Shown piece after piece: positions 42,303 to 50,473 of a stretch of DNA of 61,138 nucleotides. The notes beneath the pieces were generated by a model. That model saw only the letters and a list, made by a program, of their open reading frames with translations. It did not search any database and was not told where the DNA came from. Origin of the DNA: an uncultured Lachnospiraceae bacterium (GTDB lineage Bacteria; Bacillota; Clostridia; Lachnospirales; Lachnospiraceae); the NCBI GenBank assembly GCA_910587295.1, contig CAJULP010000099.1, positions 1 to 61,138 on the forward strand. Direction: 5' to 3'. How positions within the stretch are numbered: the first letter of the stretch is position 1; every line of letters starts with the position of its first letter. A program made the translations under genes and the position numbers.

Positions 42303-43004
42303 ATGGATATGCGGAGGATTTTACTGAAACTAAGCGGAGAGGCCTTGGCAGGGGAAAAGAAGACAGGTTTTGATGAGGATACTGTCAGGGGAGTGGCGCT
42401 TCAGGTACGGCAGTTAATAGATGACGGCATCCAGGTAGGCATAGTTACCGGAGGTGGAAATTTCTGGCGGGGCAGAACCAGCGAAAGAATGGACAGGACA
42501 AAGTCAGATCAGATCGGGATGCTTGCTACGGTCATGAATTGTATTTACGTATCAGAGATTTTCCGCAGCGCAGGGATGGGAACCGTGGTGCTGACTCCAT
42601 TTACATGCGGCTCATTTACGGAACTTTTTTCAAAAGACAAGGCCAATGAATATTTTGAAAAAGGAATGGTGGTGTTTTTTGCCGGTGGAACAGGACATCC
42701 TTATTTTTCCACGGATACTGGCGTGGTGCTTAGGGCGGTTGAAGTGGAAGCGGATGTGATCCTGCTTGCCAAGTCTATTGACGGGGTATATGACAGCGAT
42801 CCGAAAATGAACCCGGATGCAAAAAAATACGATGAGGTCAGCATTGATCAGGTGATTGCGGGAAATCTTCAGGTAGTGGACATGACCGCTTCCATTCTTG
42901 CAAGGGATAACAAAGTGCCTATGTGGGTATTTGGTTTAAATGAAGAGAACAGTATTGTGAATACCGTTAAAGGAAATTTCAGCGGAACAAAGGTGACAGT
43001 ATAA
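42303..43004 (+). CDS. pyrH: UMP kinase
   Basis: Amino-acid-kinase-fold enzyme of 233 residues that phosphorylates UMP to UDP. Recognised motifs are RRILLKLSGEALAG, VGIVTGGGNFWRG and DRTKSDQIGMLATVMN, with SIDGVYDSDPKMNPDAKKYD at the C-terminal part. The start after AAGGGGGC at 42297-42302 is clear. This gene sits between bactofilin and frr as in the Firmicute rpsB-tsf-pyrH-frr cluster, interrupted here by two genes. Confidence 0.97.
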   Translation: MDMRRILLKLSGEALAGEKKTGFDEDTVRGVALQVRQLIDDGIQVGIVTGGGNFWRGRTSERMDRTKSDQIGMLATVMNCIYVSEIFRSAGMGTVVLTPFTCGSFTELFSKDKANEYFEKGMVVFFAGGTGHPYFSTDTGVVLRAVEVEADVILLAKSIDGVYDSDPKMNPDAKKYDEVSIDQVIAGNLQVVDMTASILARDNKVPMWVFGLNEENSIVNTVKGNFSGTKVTV

Positions 43005-43022
43005 GACGGATTTCGGAAAGGC

Positions 43023-43586
43023 ATGGTTAGTGAAATGGATGAGAGATTAAAAGTATATGATGATAAAATGAAAAAGACTTACGAGCACTTGGAGAATGAT
43101 TATTTAGGAATCAGGGCAGGGCGCGCTAATCCTCATGTGTTAGATAAGCTGCGTGTGGATTATTACGGAACGCCGACGCCGATCCAGCAAGTAGGGAATG
43201 TGACTATACCGGAAGCGAGGATGATTCAGATTGCACCCTGGGAGAAAACGCTGATTAAAAGTATAGAAAAAGCAATCCTTGCTTCGGACATTGGGATTAC
43301 GCCATCTAATGACGGGGCAGTGATCAGGCTGGTATTTCCGGAGCTTACAGAGGAACGCAGAAAAGATCTGGTAAAGGATATTAAGAAAAAGGCAGAAGAA
43401 TGCAAGGTAGCGGTCCGTAATATCAGGAGGGATGGCAATGATGCATTTAAAAAGCTTGCAAAGGCGGAGGTTTCTGAAGACGAAATAAAAGAGCTTACAG
43501 ATAACCTTCAGAAAATGACAGATAAATATATTAAGGATGTTGACAAGCTGATGGAAGAAAAGTCAAAAGAGATCCTTACGGTATAA
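43023..43586 (+). CDS. frr: ribosome recycling factor
   Basis: RRF of 187 residues, a two-domain protein that splits post-termination ribosomes with EF-G. LRAGRANP is seen as GIRAGRANPHVLDKL, and YYGTPTPIQQVGNVTIPEAR and VRNIRRDGNDAFKKL are the usual signatures. The start MVSEMDERLK could be two codons later. It ends before a terminator. Confidence 0.97.
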   Translation: MVSEMDERLKVYDDKMKKTYEHLENDYLGIRAGRANPHVLDKLRVDYYGTPTPIQQVGNVTIPEARMIQIAPWEKTLIKSIEKAILASDIGITPSNDGAVIRLVFPELTEERRKDLVKDIKKKAEECKVAVRNIRRDGNDAFKKLAKAEVSEDEIKELTDNLQKMTDKYIKDVDKLMEEKSKEILTV

Positions 43587-43590
43587 ACGG

Positions 43591-43640
43591 TGACGAGGAA
43601 GGGGCATACGATCAGGTTTGGGTCGTTGCCCTTTTGTCAC
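43591..43640 (+). terminator. terminator after frr
   Basis: GTGAC pairs with GTCAC outside an inner helix AAGGGGCA (43599-43606) with TGCCCTTT (43627-43634); a further ACGA/TCGT inner helix is possible. The T-run is inside the stem region, so strength is moderate. Confidence 0.65.
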
Positions 43641-43688
43641 GTTCAGAATCAAACGGGCTTTGAAAAGCGATAAGAAAGGTGTATAATC

Positions 43689-44414
43689 ATGTCAGGAGAA
43701 AAAGAGCTTATAATGCCTAAGCATGTGGCGATTATTTTGGATGGAAACGGCAGATGGGCGAAAAGCAAGGGAATGCCAAGGAATTACGGCCATGTACAGG
43801 GCGCAAAGAATGTGGAAGTCATCTGTGAGGAAGCATATAAGATGGGGATCCAGTATCTTACCGTGTATGCATTCAGTACGGAGAACTGGAACAGACCGAA
43901 AGATGAAGTGGATGCCTTGATGAAACTTCTGCGCAATTATATGAAGACCTGTCTTGCCACAGCAAAGAAAAATCGTATGTGTGTCAGGGTGATCGGGGAT
44001 AAATCCGGTCTGGATGAGGATATCAGAAGCAGGATTGCACAGTTGGAGGAGTCCACGAAAGATAATGACGGTCTTCATTTCCAGATCGCATTAAATTACG
44101 GCGGCAGGGATGAGATTGTCCGTATGGTGAAAAAGGTTGCAGGAAAGGTTAAGGAGGGAGAGATTTCCTTAGAAGAAGTAACTCAGGAGTATGTGTCAGA
44201 TATGCTGGATACTTGCGGGCTTCCGGAACCGGATCTGCTCATCCGGACCTGTAATGAACAGAGGATATCTAATTTTTTATTATGGCAGCTGGCTTATACG
44301 GAGTTTTATTTTACACCGGCAGCCTGGCCGGATTTTACAAAGGAAGAATTGATTAAGGCCGTGGAAGCATATAATCATAGAGACAGGAGATACGGCCTTG
44401 TAAAGGAGGAGTAA
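43689..44414 (+). CDS. uppS: isoprenyl transferase (undecaprenyl diphosphate synthase)
   Basis: Cis-prenyltransferase of 241 residues making the C55 lipid carrier for wall synthesis. HVAIILDGNGRWAKSKGMPR carries the catalytic Asp and Arg, with YLTVYAFSTENWNRPKDEVD, ALNYGGRDEIVR and PEPDLLIRTCNEQRISNFLL, all standard. Start 43689 has AAAGGTG upstream; an ATG at 43713 (MPKHVAIILD) is a possible alternative. It precedes cdsA. Confidence 0.96.
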   Translation: MSGEKELIMPKHVAIILDGNGRWAKSKGMPRNYGHVQGAKNVEVICEEAYKMGIQYLTVYAFSTENWNRPKDEVDALMKLLRNYMKTCLATAKKNRMCVRVIGDKSGLDEDIRSRIAQLEESTKDNDGLHFQIALNYGGRDEIVRMVKKVAGKVKEGEISLEEVTQEYVSDMLDTCGLPEPDLLIRTCNEQRISNFLLWQLAYTEFYFTPAAWPDFTKEELIKAVEAYNHRDRRYGLVKEE

Positions 44415-44417
44415 GGT

Positions 44418-45242
44418 ATGTTTTGGACCAGGCTCATGAGCAGTGCGATTCTCGTGGTGCTTGCATTGCTCTTCATTTTAACAGGAGGGTATTTGCTGGC
44501 TGCAGTGCTGCTCTTTTTGGCGCTTATGGCATTCCATGAACTGATGAAAGCTTGTAAATTGACCGGAAAAGCAGGGAAAACGGACAGACTGGAGGTTATT
44601 GGCTATGCAGGGATCATCATATATTACCTGTTGATGGTTTTTTCAAAAGAGAGAGAATATTTATTTCTTATGCTGATCGTTATGTTAGCGGCTTTTATGT
44701 TCCTTTATGTGTTTGCGTTTCCGAGTTACCGTGCGGAGCAGATAATGTGTGCTTTTTTTTGTGTGGCTTATGCGCCGGTTATGCTTTCTTTCATTTATCT
44801 GGTGAGGGAGCTTCCCCATGGCATTTATACGGTGTGGATGATTTTTATCAGTTCCTGGATTTGTGATACCTGTGCATATGCGGTAGGGATGATGTTTGGA
44901 AAACACAAGCTTGCGCCGGTATTAAGTCCCAAAAAATCCATTGAAGGCGCCATAGGCGGGATTGTGGGATCGGCGGTCGTAGGGGCATTATATGCTCATT
45001 TTGTCGTGGAATCAGTGATCAGTGACCAGAATGTTCTGTGGGCATTTGTTTTGATCAGCGCTGTAGGGGCAGTTATTTCCCAGGTTGGAGATCTGGCGGC
45101 TTCCGCAATCAAGAGGAATCATGAGATCAAGGATTACGGTAAGCTGATCCCGGGCCATGGCGGGGTGATGGATCGTTTTGACAGTGTTATTTTTACAGCA
45201 CCGATGATCTATTTTTTAACATTGTTACTGATACACGGATAG
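44418..45242 (+). CDS. cdsA: phosphatidate cytidylyltransferase
   Basis: Integral membrane enzyme of 274 residues making CDP-diacylglycerol for phospholipid synthesis. Multiple helices fill the sequence. The signature SPKKSIEGAIGGIVGSAVVG with IKDYGKLIPGHGGVMDRFDS (the conserved D of the cytidylyltransferase motif) is at the C-terminal end. It starts three bases after uppS with GGAGGAGTAAGG. Confidence 0.96.
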   Translation: MFWTRLMSSAILVVLALLFILTGGYLLAAVLLFLALMAFHELMKACKLTGKAGKTDRLEVIGYAGIIIYYLLMVFSKEREYLFLMLIVMLAAFMFLYVFAFPSYRAEQIMCAFFCVAYAPVMLSFIYLVRELPHGIYTVWMIFISSWICDTCAYAVGMMFGKHKLAPVLSPKKSIEGAIGGIVGSAVVGALYAHFVVESVISDQNVLWAFVLISAVGAVISQVGDLAASAIKRNHEIKDYGKLIPGHGGVMDRFDSVIFTAPMIYFLTLLLIHG

Positions 45243-45247
45243 GCGCC

Positions 45248-45333
45248 GCAGGGGGATAAGTTTGGAAGTTAACTTCCAAACTTTCTATTGGCGCAGTATC
45301 GCAAGATATGCTTGCGATATGCAGGGGGATAAG
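45248..45333. repeat. palindromic spacer bounded by 13-bp direct repeats
   Basis: GCAGGGGGATAAG occurs at 45248-45260 (after the cdsA stop) and at 45321-45333 (just before the dxr ATG). The 60 bases between them contain a perfect palindrome, GTTTGGAAG-TTAA-CTTCCAAAC overlapping the first repeat end, and a second hairpin, TATCGCAAG-ATATG-CTTGCGATA. The repeats include the ribosome binding site. This looks like a duplicated spacer or a small inserted element. Confidence 0.65.
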
Positions 45334-45334
45334 A

Positions 45335-46480
45335 ATGAAGAAAATCGGAATTTTAGGATCGACAGGTTCGATTGGAACACAGACGTTGGAAATTGTAAGA
45401 AACAATAAGGATCTTCAGGTTACAGCTCTGGCGGCAGGCAGAAACACGGGAAAGATGGAGGAGCAGATTCGGGAGTTTCAGCCTAAATTGGCTGTGATGT
45501 GGGGCGAAGAAGAAGCAAAAGAGCTAAGAGAGAGGGTTTCCGATACAGGTACACGGGTTTTAAGCGGCATGGAAGGGCTTTTGGAACTGGCTGTGGAAAC
45601 GGAGATGGAGGTTTTGGTTACGGCAATTGTGGGCATGATAGGGATAAGGCCAACAATTGCTGCCATCGAAGCGGGAAAGACCATTGCCCTTGCCAATAAA
45701 GAGACTTTAGTCACTGCTGGGCATATCATTATGCCTTTAGCGGCAAAAATGCAGGTGCCGATCCTGCCGGTGGACAGCGAGCATAGTGCAATCTTTCAGT
45801 CTATGCATGGGGAAAATAGAAAGCGGGTCAGTAAGATACTGCTGACTGCGTCCGGAGGCCCATTCCGGGGAAAAAAGCGCAAGGATCTTTCTGATATTAC
45901 GGTGGAGGACGCCTTAAAGCACCCAAATTGGTCCATGGGAAGGAAAATTACAGTGGATTCTTCCACACTGGTAAATAAAGGGTTGGAGGTTATCGAGGCA
46001 AAATGGCTGTTTGGCGTTGAGCCGTCTGATATCCAGGTGGTGGTACATCCTCAAAGCATTATCCACTCTATGGTGGAATATGTGGACGGGGGGATCATGG
46101 CGCAGCTTGGTACGCCGGATATGAAGCTACCAATCCAGTATGCGCTGTTTTATCCGGACAGAAGGCCGATGAATGGAAAAAGGGTAGATTTTTTTAGTCT
46201 GGGTTCCATTACCTTTGAAGAACCGGATGTGGAAACTTTTAAGGGGCTTTCTATGGCATATGAGGCAGCCGCCGCCGGAGGAAGCATGCCTACGGTGTTT
46301 AATGCGGCAAATGAAAAAGCAGTGGCCTTGTTTTTGGACAGGAAGATCTGCTTTCTGGAAATATACGATCTTATACAAGGGGCGATGGAACATCATCAGG
46401 TGATTGAAAACCCGTCCGTGGAGCAGATCCTTGAAGCAGAAGCGGAAGCTTATGAATATATCATGCGGTTGGCGCAGTGA
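45335..46480 (+). CDS. dxr: 1-deoxy-D-xylulose 5-phosphate reductoisomerase
   Basis: MEP pathway enzyme of 381 residues converting DXP to MEP with NADPH. NADPH motif GILGSTGSIGTQTLEIV at the start, ALANKETLVTAG, PVDSEHSAIFQSM and NWSMGRKITVDSSTLVNKGL for metal and substrate binding are all present. ATG 45335 follows GCAGGGGG in the second copy of the flanking repeat. ispG further on belongs to the same pathway. Confidence 0.97.
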   Translation: MKKIGILGSTGSIGTQTLEIVRNNKDLQVTALAAGRNTGKMEEQIREFQPKLAVMWGEEEAKELRERVSDTGTRVLSGMEGLLELAVETEMEVLVTAIVGMIGIRPTIAAIEAGKTIALANKETLVTAGHIIMPLAAKMQVPILPVDSEHSAIFQSMHGENRKRVSKILLTASGGPFRGKKRKDLSDITVEDALKHPNWSMGRKITVDSSTLVNKGLEVIEAKWLFGVEPSDIQVVVHPQSIIHSMVEYVDGGIMAQLGTPDMKLPIQYALFYPDRRPMNGKRVDFFSLGSITFEEPDVETFKGLSMAYEAAAAGGSMPTVFNAANEKAVALFLDRKICFLEIYDLIQGAMEHHQVIENPSVEQILEAEAEAYEYIMRLAQ

Positions 46481-46518
46481 AGTATTATTAGTATACATTG
46501 TCACAGGAGGTTGGTAGA

Positions 46519-47574
46519 TTGGTAGTTTCAATACTTTTATTTTTGCTTATTTTCTTTGTTGTGGTCATATCCCATGAATTTGGACATTTTATCATTGCAA
46601 AGAAAAATGGAATCCATGTGGTGGAATTTTTTATCGGCATGGGTCCATCTTTATTGTCTTTTACCAAAGGAGACACGAAATATTCTTTGAAGCTTTTCCC
46701 GATAGGAGGAGCTTGTGTATTTGAAGCGGAAGACGGGCTTGCCGCAAAGGAAGGGGAGCTGTCGGAAGGGGCATTTCCCAATGCGCCGGTATGGTCCAGG
46801 GTCGCAACCATCTTTGCGGGGCCGCTTTTCAATTTTCTTACTGCTTATGTCATGGCGCTGATTATTGTCTCAAGCTGCGGGGTGACGCTTCCGGCAGTTC
46901 ATTCGGTGAACGAGGGCAGCAGTGCTCAGGAGGCCGGAATGAAAGCCGGTGATATGATAGTTAAGATTAATGGAAAAAGTACCCACTTAAGCGGGGAAGT
47001 TTCGCTGATTTCCCAGTTGAACAGGAAAGGTGAACCGCTTGAAATTGTTTATACAAGGGATGGGGAGAAACACACCACCGTGATCAATCCGTATTATGAC
47101 GAAGCAGACGGACGTTATTATATGGGAATCGGAGTGGGGGCATATCTAAAATGCAATGTACCGCAGACTTTTCAGTATGCTTTTTATACCATGAAGTTTT
47201 ATGTGGAATCAACATTTAAGAGTCTTCAAATGCTGGTGACAGGGCAGCTTTCCAAAGATGATGTTTCCGGTCCTGTGGGGATCGTAAAGATGGTGGATGA
47301 AGTTTACGACACGGTAAAGCCTTACGGGATTTTAGACATTGTCCTTAATATGATCAATATTGCGTTACTCCTTTCCGTGAACCTGGGTATTGTAAATCTG
47401 CTCCCGCTTCCGGCACTTGACGGAGGGCGTTTGGTATTTTTGCTGATAGAGGCGGTCCGCGGCAAACCGGTTCCGCCGGAGAAGGAAGGAATGGTACATT
47501 TAGCGGGAATGATGGCTTTAATGGTGTTGATGGTGCTTGTACTATTTAATGATATAACGAAATTTTTTGGATGA
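46519..47574 (+). CDS. rseP: site-2 intramembrane zinc protease RseP/RasP
   Basis: The 351-residue membrane protease has the zinc motif HEFGH (in VVISHEFGHFIIAKKN), a central PDZ domain (about 125-195, QEAGMKAGDMIVKINGKSTH) and the second motif LPLPALDGGRLVFLLIEAVR. It releases anti-sigma factors and clears signal peptides in relatives. TTG 46519 is preferred (GGAGG at 46506-46510); a longer TTG 46498 reading lacks a site. Confidence 0.95.
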   Translation: MVVSILLFLLIFFVVVISHEFGHFIIAKKNGIHVVEFFIGMGPSLLSFTKGDTKYSLKLFPIGGACVFEAEDGLAAKEGELSEGAFPNAPVWSRVATIFAGPLFNFLTAYVMALIIVSSCGVTLPAVHSVNEGSSAQEAGMKAGDMIVKINGKSTHLSGEVSLISQLNRKGEPLEIVYTRDGEKHTTVINPYYDEADGRYYMGIGVGAYLKCNVPQTFQYAFYTMKFYVESTFKSLQMLVTGQLSKDDVSGPVGIVKMVDEVYDTVKPYGILDIVLNMINIALLLSVNLGIVNLLPLPALDGGRLVFLLIEAVRGKPVPPEKEGMVHLAGMMALMVLMVLVLFNDITKFFG

Positions 47575-47591
47575 AAATAAATTTTTAAAGT

Positions 47592-47655
47592 AAAACTATT
47601 GTGCAGAATTAACGAAATTGCTTTTTTGGTAATTATGTACAATAGTTTTTTTCTT
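47592..47655 (+). terminator. terminator after rseP
   Basis: AAAACTATTGT (47592-47602) pairs with ACAATAGTTTT (47639-47649) over eleven bases around a long AT-rich loop and is followed by TTTTTC. It ends the pyrH-rseP transcription unit. I see no obvious promoter between it and the phosphatase gene at 47777. Confidence 0.8.
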
Positions 47656-47776
47656 ACAAAAGAAGTAAAATAAAATCATTCTATATTTCTGGATTTCAAA
47701 TGCAGGCATCGCTGCGGTTTTCAGGCTGAAAGAATTAAGTGGAAAATAAGGAAAGGATGGAGAGGGTGGTAAAAAA

Positions 47777-48484
47777 TTGAAATATTTATCCGGTTTTTAC
47801 TGGGAACGGGGAAGGAGTAAGGCCAATCAGGACTCCATTGTTTTACAGCAGGTGGTGACTGACTATGGCAGGATACTTCTGGCGGCGGTATCTGATGGAA
47901 TAGGCGGGCTATCGGAGGGGGAAAATGCCAGCGGGTATATCGGGGAAAAGATGGTGGAAAATTTTTACAGTCAGCTGATTCCGATTACGGGGAAGCGACG
48001 AAAGAAGCATTTGCTCCTAAGAAGCCTGCTGCGGTGTTTCTACCAGATTAGGCAGACATTTATACAGTACGGGCAGGAGCGGGAGATTATGCTTGGCGCA
48101 ACCGTCTCGTTACTTCTTTTGTGGAAAAGAAATTATTTGATTTTTCATTTGGGAGACAGCCGCATTTACCACTATTGTGGAAAAAAATATAAAATATTAA
48201 CGACGGATCACTCTGATGGAAAAAATGGCCTGACCAAGTGTTTAGGTTCCTTTCCCTTCCAGAAACCGGATATCCGGTTTGGGAAAATACGTGGGAAATG
48301 TGGTTTTTTGTTATGCAGTGACGGATTTTACAGGAAACAGTCCGTAGAAAACCTTGCATTACTATCTCCGGAGCAGGCAGGAGGGGAAGAGCAGATTGAA
48401 AGACGGCTTGAGGAAATGGGGCAGGCAGCTCTGCGGCGTGGAGAGAAGGACAACATGTCGGCTGTTTATATTAAAGTATGTTAA
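47777..48484 (+). CDS. PP2C-family protein phosphatase
   Basis: Ser/Thr phosphatase of 235 residues in the PrpC/Stp class. Metal-binding motifs are RSKANQDSI, AAVSDGIGGLSEGENA, IFHLGDSRIYHY, FLLCSDGFYRKQ and the last KDNMSAVYIKV (Asp for metal). The start is TTG 47777, after GGATGGAGAGGG. It overlaps no other gene, but the following kinase starts 22 bases later, so the two form a phosphatase-kinase pair. Confidence 0.92.
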   Translation: MKYLSGFYWERGRSKANQDSIVLQQVVTDYGRILLAAVSDGIGGLSEGENASGYIGEKMVENFYSQLIPITGKRRKKHLLLRSLLRCFYQIRQTFIQYGQEREIMLGATVSLLLLWKRNYLIFHLGDSRIYHYCGKKYKILTTDHSDGKNGLTKCLGSFPFQKPDIRFGKIRGKCGFLLCSDGFYRKQSVENLALLSPEQAGGEEQIERRLEEMGQAALRRGEKDNMSAVYIKVC

Positions 48485-48506
48485 AACAGAAAGGAACAGG
48501 CGTAAT

Positions 48507-49889
48507 TTGAAAGAAAAAGCATCGACAAAAATTTTACTTCAAAAATATGAGATGATTGGGAAGTTGGGGCAGGGAACTGAAGGGAAGGTTTATCTGGTAA
48601 AGGATCTGCATTTAGACAGGTTGGCAGCTGTGAAAGAAAGTACAGGCCCTGTAGCGGCAGAGCAGGAGATTACAGGTGAAGCAAAATTGCTGAAAGAACT
48701 GTCACATCCCGGGCTTCCTGTAGTATATGATTATTTTCAGGAAGAGGACAAGACTTATCTGGTTATGGAATATGTGGAAGGGATCACATTAAGGGTTTAT
48801 CTGCAAAAAAATAGAACCGTACCAATCCGGCAGGCTCTGCAATGGGTGATTTTGTTGTGTGACGTGCTGGCTTATTTGCATGGAAGGGGGCAGGCTGTGA
48901 TTTACCGTGACTTGAAACCGGAAAATATCATGATACAGCCGGACGGCAGCCTGAAGCTGGTGGATTTAGGCGGTGCCATGCGCTATGCCTGCAGACATAG
49001 AGGTGAAGGGAACCTGGCAGGAACGCCTGGCTACTGCCCTCCGGAACAGTGGAGGGAAAAAAAGGGGGATAAGACGTGGGATGTGTATGCCTTAAGCGCA
49101 GTGTTCCATGAAATGCTTACAGGGATCAAGCCGGCAAAGCAATCCTGCGTTCGTCTGCCAATCCGGCAGTATGACTGCAGTCTGCCCCGGGGCTTGGAAA
49201 AGGTGATCGAGACAGGAACCAGTGAAAAGAAAGCAGACCGCTACCAGACGGTGGAAGAATTAAAAGAGGCACTTTTGTCATACAATAAACAGGATTGGCG
49301 CAAGAAGGCATTATGGAAGATGAAAGAACTTCTTGTGATTCTTTTCTTTTTGGCAGCAGGAGTGGCCGTCCTTTGGCCTTTGCATAAAGGAGTGGCGGAA
49401 AGTGAAATCCCGTTCCCTTTTTTGAATGGTCCGTTAGTATTAGCCGGTCTTGCAGTACTTTTAAAGAAAATCTGGTTTGGAAGGAGAAAGAAACAGAACC
49501 ATCTTAGAAAGCAGGAAAAAAATGTATGGCTTACGGAAAAGAAATTTTCAGGGCTGTATGTTATTATAATTTTCTTCCTTGGCAGTGGCCTGGGAGGGGC
49601 TTTGTGGGAAATGACATCAGCACGGTGGGCCCCCTGCTGCCCTTGGAGGGGGAATAAAGCCTATGCCAGTGAGAGCGAAGAAAAATTGTGGGTGGAAATG
49701 CGGGATGACAAAGGAAGAAAGATGCTGCTTAAGGAAGGGGCTGTTTATGTGCCGGAGGAATGTATACGTTTTGAAATTCCGGCGGACAGGCTCCCACAGG
49801 AGGAAATTAGACTGCAGATGGTGGCGGAGGGGGAGGAGGGAGGTGTGTACGTAAGCAGAATTTTTCTAATCGGAGGAAGGAATGAATAA
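48507..49889 (+). CDS. membrane Ser/Thr protein kinase (no PASTA domain)
   Basis: The 460-residue protein has an N-terminal Hanks-type kinase domain (about 14-265): glycine loop GKLGQGTEGKVYLV (G21, G23, G26), lysine K43 (AAVKES), catalytic D135 in YRDLKPENIM with Tyr replacing the His, D153 in VDLGGAMR (DLG for DFG), and GTPGYCPPEQW for the activation loop. Three hydrophobic stretches (about 275-293, 308-325, 347-367) follow, then a short beta-rich outer region (about 370-460). It lacks PASTA repeats, so it differs from PrkC/PknB. TTG 48507 is chosen; the ORF runs upstream into the phosphatase, where it does not match kinases. Confidence 0.9.
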   Translation: MKEKASTKILLQKYEMIGKLGQGTEGKVYLVKDLHLDRLAAVKESTGPVAAEQEITGEAKLLKELSHPGLPVVYDYFQEEDKTYLVMEYVEGITLRVYLQKNRTVPIRQALQWVILLCDVLAYLHGRGQAVIYRDLKPENIMIQPDGSLKLVDLGGAMRYACRHRGEGNLAGTPGYCPPEQWREKKGDKTWDVYALSAVFHEMLTGIKPAKQSCVRLPIRQYDCSLPRGLEKVIETGTSEKKADRYQTVEELKEALLSYNKQDWRKKALWKMKELLVILFFLAAGVAVLWPLHKGVAESEIPFPFLNGPLVLAGLAVLLKKIWFGRRKKQNHLRKQEKNVWLTEKKFSGLYVIIIFFLGSGLGGALWEMTSARWAPCCPWRGNKAYASESEEKLWVEMRDDKGRKMLLKEGAVYVPEECIRFEIPADRLPQEEIRLQMVAEGEEGGVYVSRIFLIGGRNE

Positions 49890-49906
49890 AAATAAACTAA
49901 ATACAA

Positions 49907-49935
49907 TTGAATACATATCATTTTTGTGATAAAAT
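49907..49935 (+). promoter_or_regulatory. promoter for the coiled-coil gene and ispG
   Basis: TTGAAT at 49907-49912, a 17-base spacer and TAAAAT at 49930-49935. A second weaker set (TAGACT, 17 bases, TATACT) ends near 49990. No terminator lies between the coiled-coil gene and ispG. Confidence 0.55.
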
Positions 49936-50011
49936 GTGACCAGATTCATAGATGAAACACGTAGACTTTATTTTTTACCAGTGATATACTAATCATACAG
50001 GAGGATTGTAA

Positions 50012-50449
50012 ATGACAGATAGCAAAAAGCTTGATTTATTACTTGAGAAAGTAACGGGGATTGAAAAAGATGTGTCGGAATTGAAGAAAGACATGGTAGA
50101 AGTGAAAGCGGATACCGTGGAGCTTAAAAAGGATGTGTCGGAATTGAAGAAAGACATGGTAGAAGTGAAAGCGGATATCGTGGAGCTTAAAAAGGATGTG
50201 TCGGAATTGAAGAAAGACATGGTAGAAGTGAAAGCGGATATCGTGGAGCTTAAAAAGGATGTGTCGGAGCTAAAGAAAGATGTGTCAGAACTTAAAAAAG
50301 ACGTTACGGTATTGAAGGAAGAGGTAAGGGTAATGAAAGGTGAGATCATTCATTTACATCGATATAGTGACCTGATTCTTGATGAGGTTGAAAGGGTGCA
50401 TAGCATTTTGGACATGCACAAAGCAGATAAAAGGGTACATACAGCATAA
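50012..50449 (+). CDS. 21-residue-repeat coiled-coil protein, 145 aa
   Basis: The protein has three exact or nearly exact 21-residue units of the form DVSELKKDMVEVKADIVELK, followed by shorter DVSELKK steps, and a C-terminal HLHRYSDLILDEVERVHSIL region rich in His. It is soluble, with no signal or membrane helix. It is predicted to be one long coiled coil with heptad spacing (three heptads per unit). I do not recognise the family; repeat-only coiled coils of this kind occur in phage tail fibres and in cytoskeletal adaptors. It is 24 bases before ispG. Binding site CAGGAGG. Confidence 0.8.
   Translation: MTDSKKLDLLLEKVTGIEKDVSELKKDMVEVKADTVELKKDVSELKKDMVEVKADIVELKKDVSELKKDMVEVKADIVELKKDVSELKKDVSELKKDVTVLKEEVRVMKGEIIHLHRYSDLILDEVERVHSILDMHKADKRVHTA
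50069..50257 (+). repeat. 63-bp tandem repeats in the coiled-coil gene
   Basis: Copies at 50069-50131, 50132-50194 and 50195-50257 differ in very few bases, for example ACC versus ATC codons. The following 21-bp pieces continue the pattern. Near identity implies recent unequal exchange or slippage. Confidence 0.9.
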
Positions 50450-50473
50450 TTAAGCAGGAGGTATAAAGCGCAT

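Noticed and set aside
43660..43687. TTGAAA-16-TATAAT just before the uppS start
   Set aside because: The -10 ends one base before the uppS ATG and overlaps its ribosome binding region, so transcripts would miss the start codon unless translation began at ATG 43713. I did not list it as a promoter.
50069..50257. Tandem repeats as a possible CRISPR array
   Set aside because: There are no unique spacers; the units are contiguous, in frame and encode heptad coiled-coil residues.
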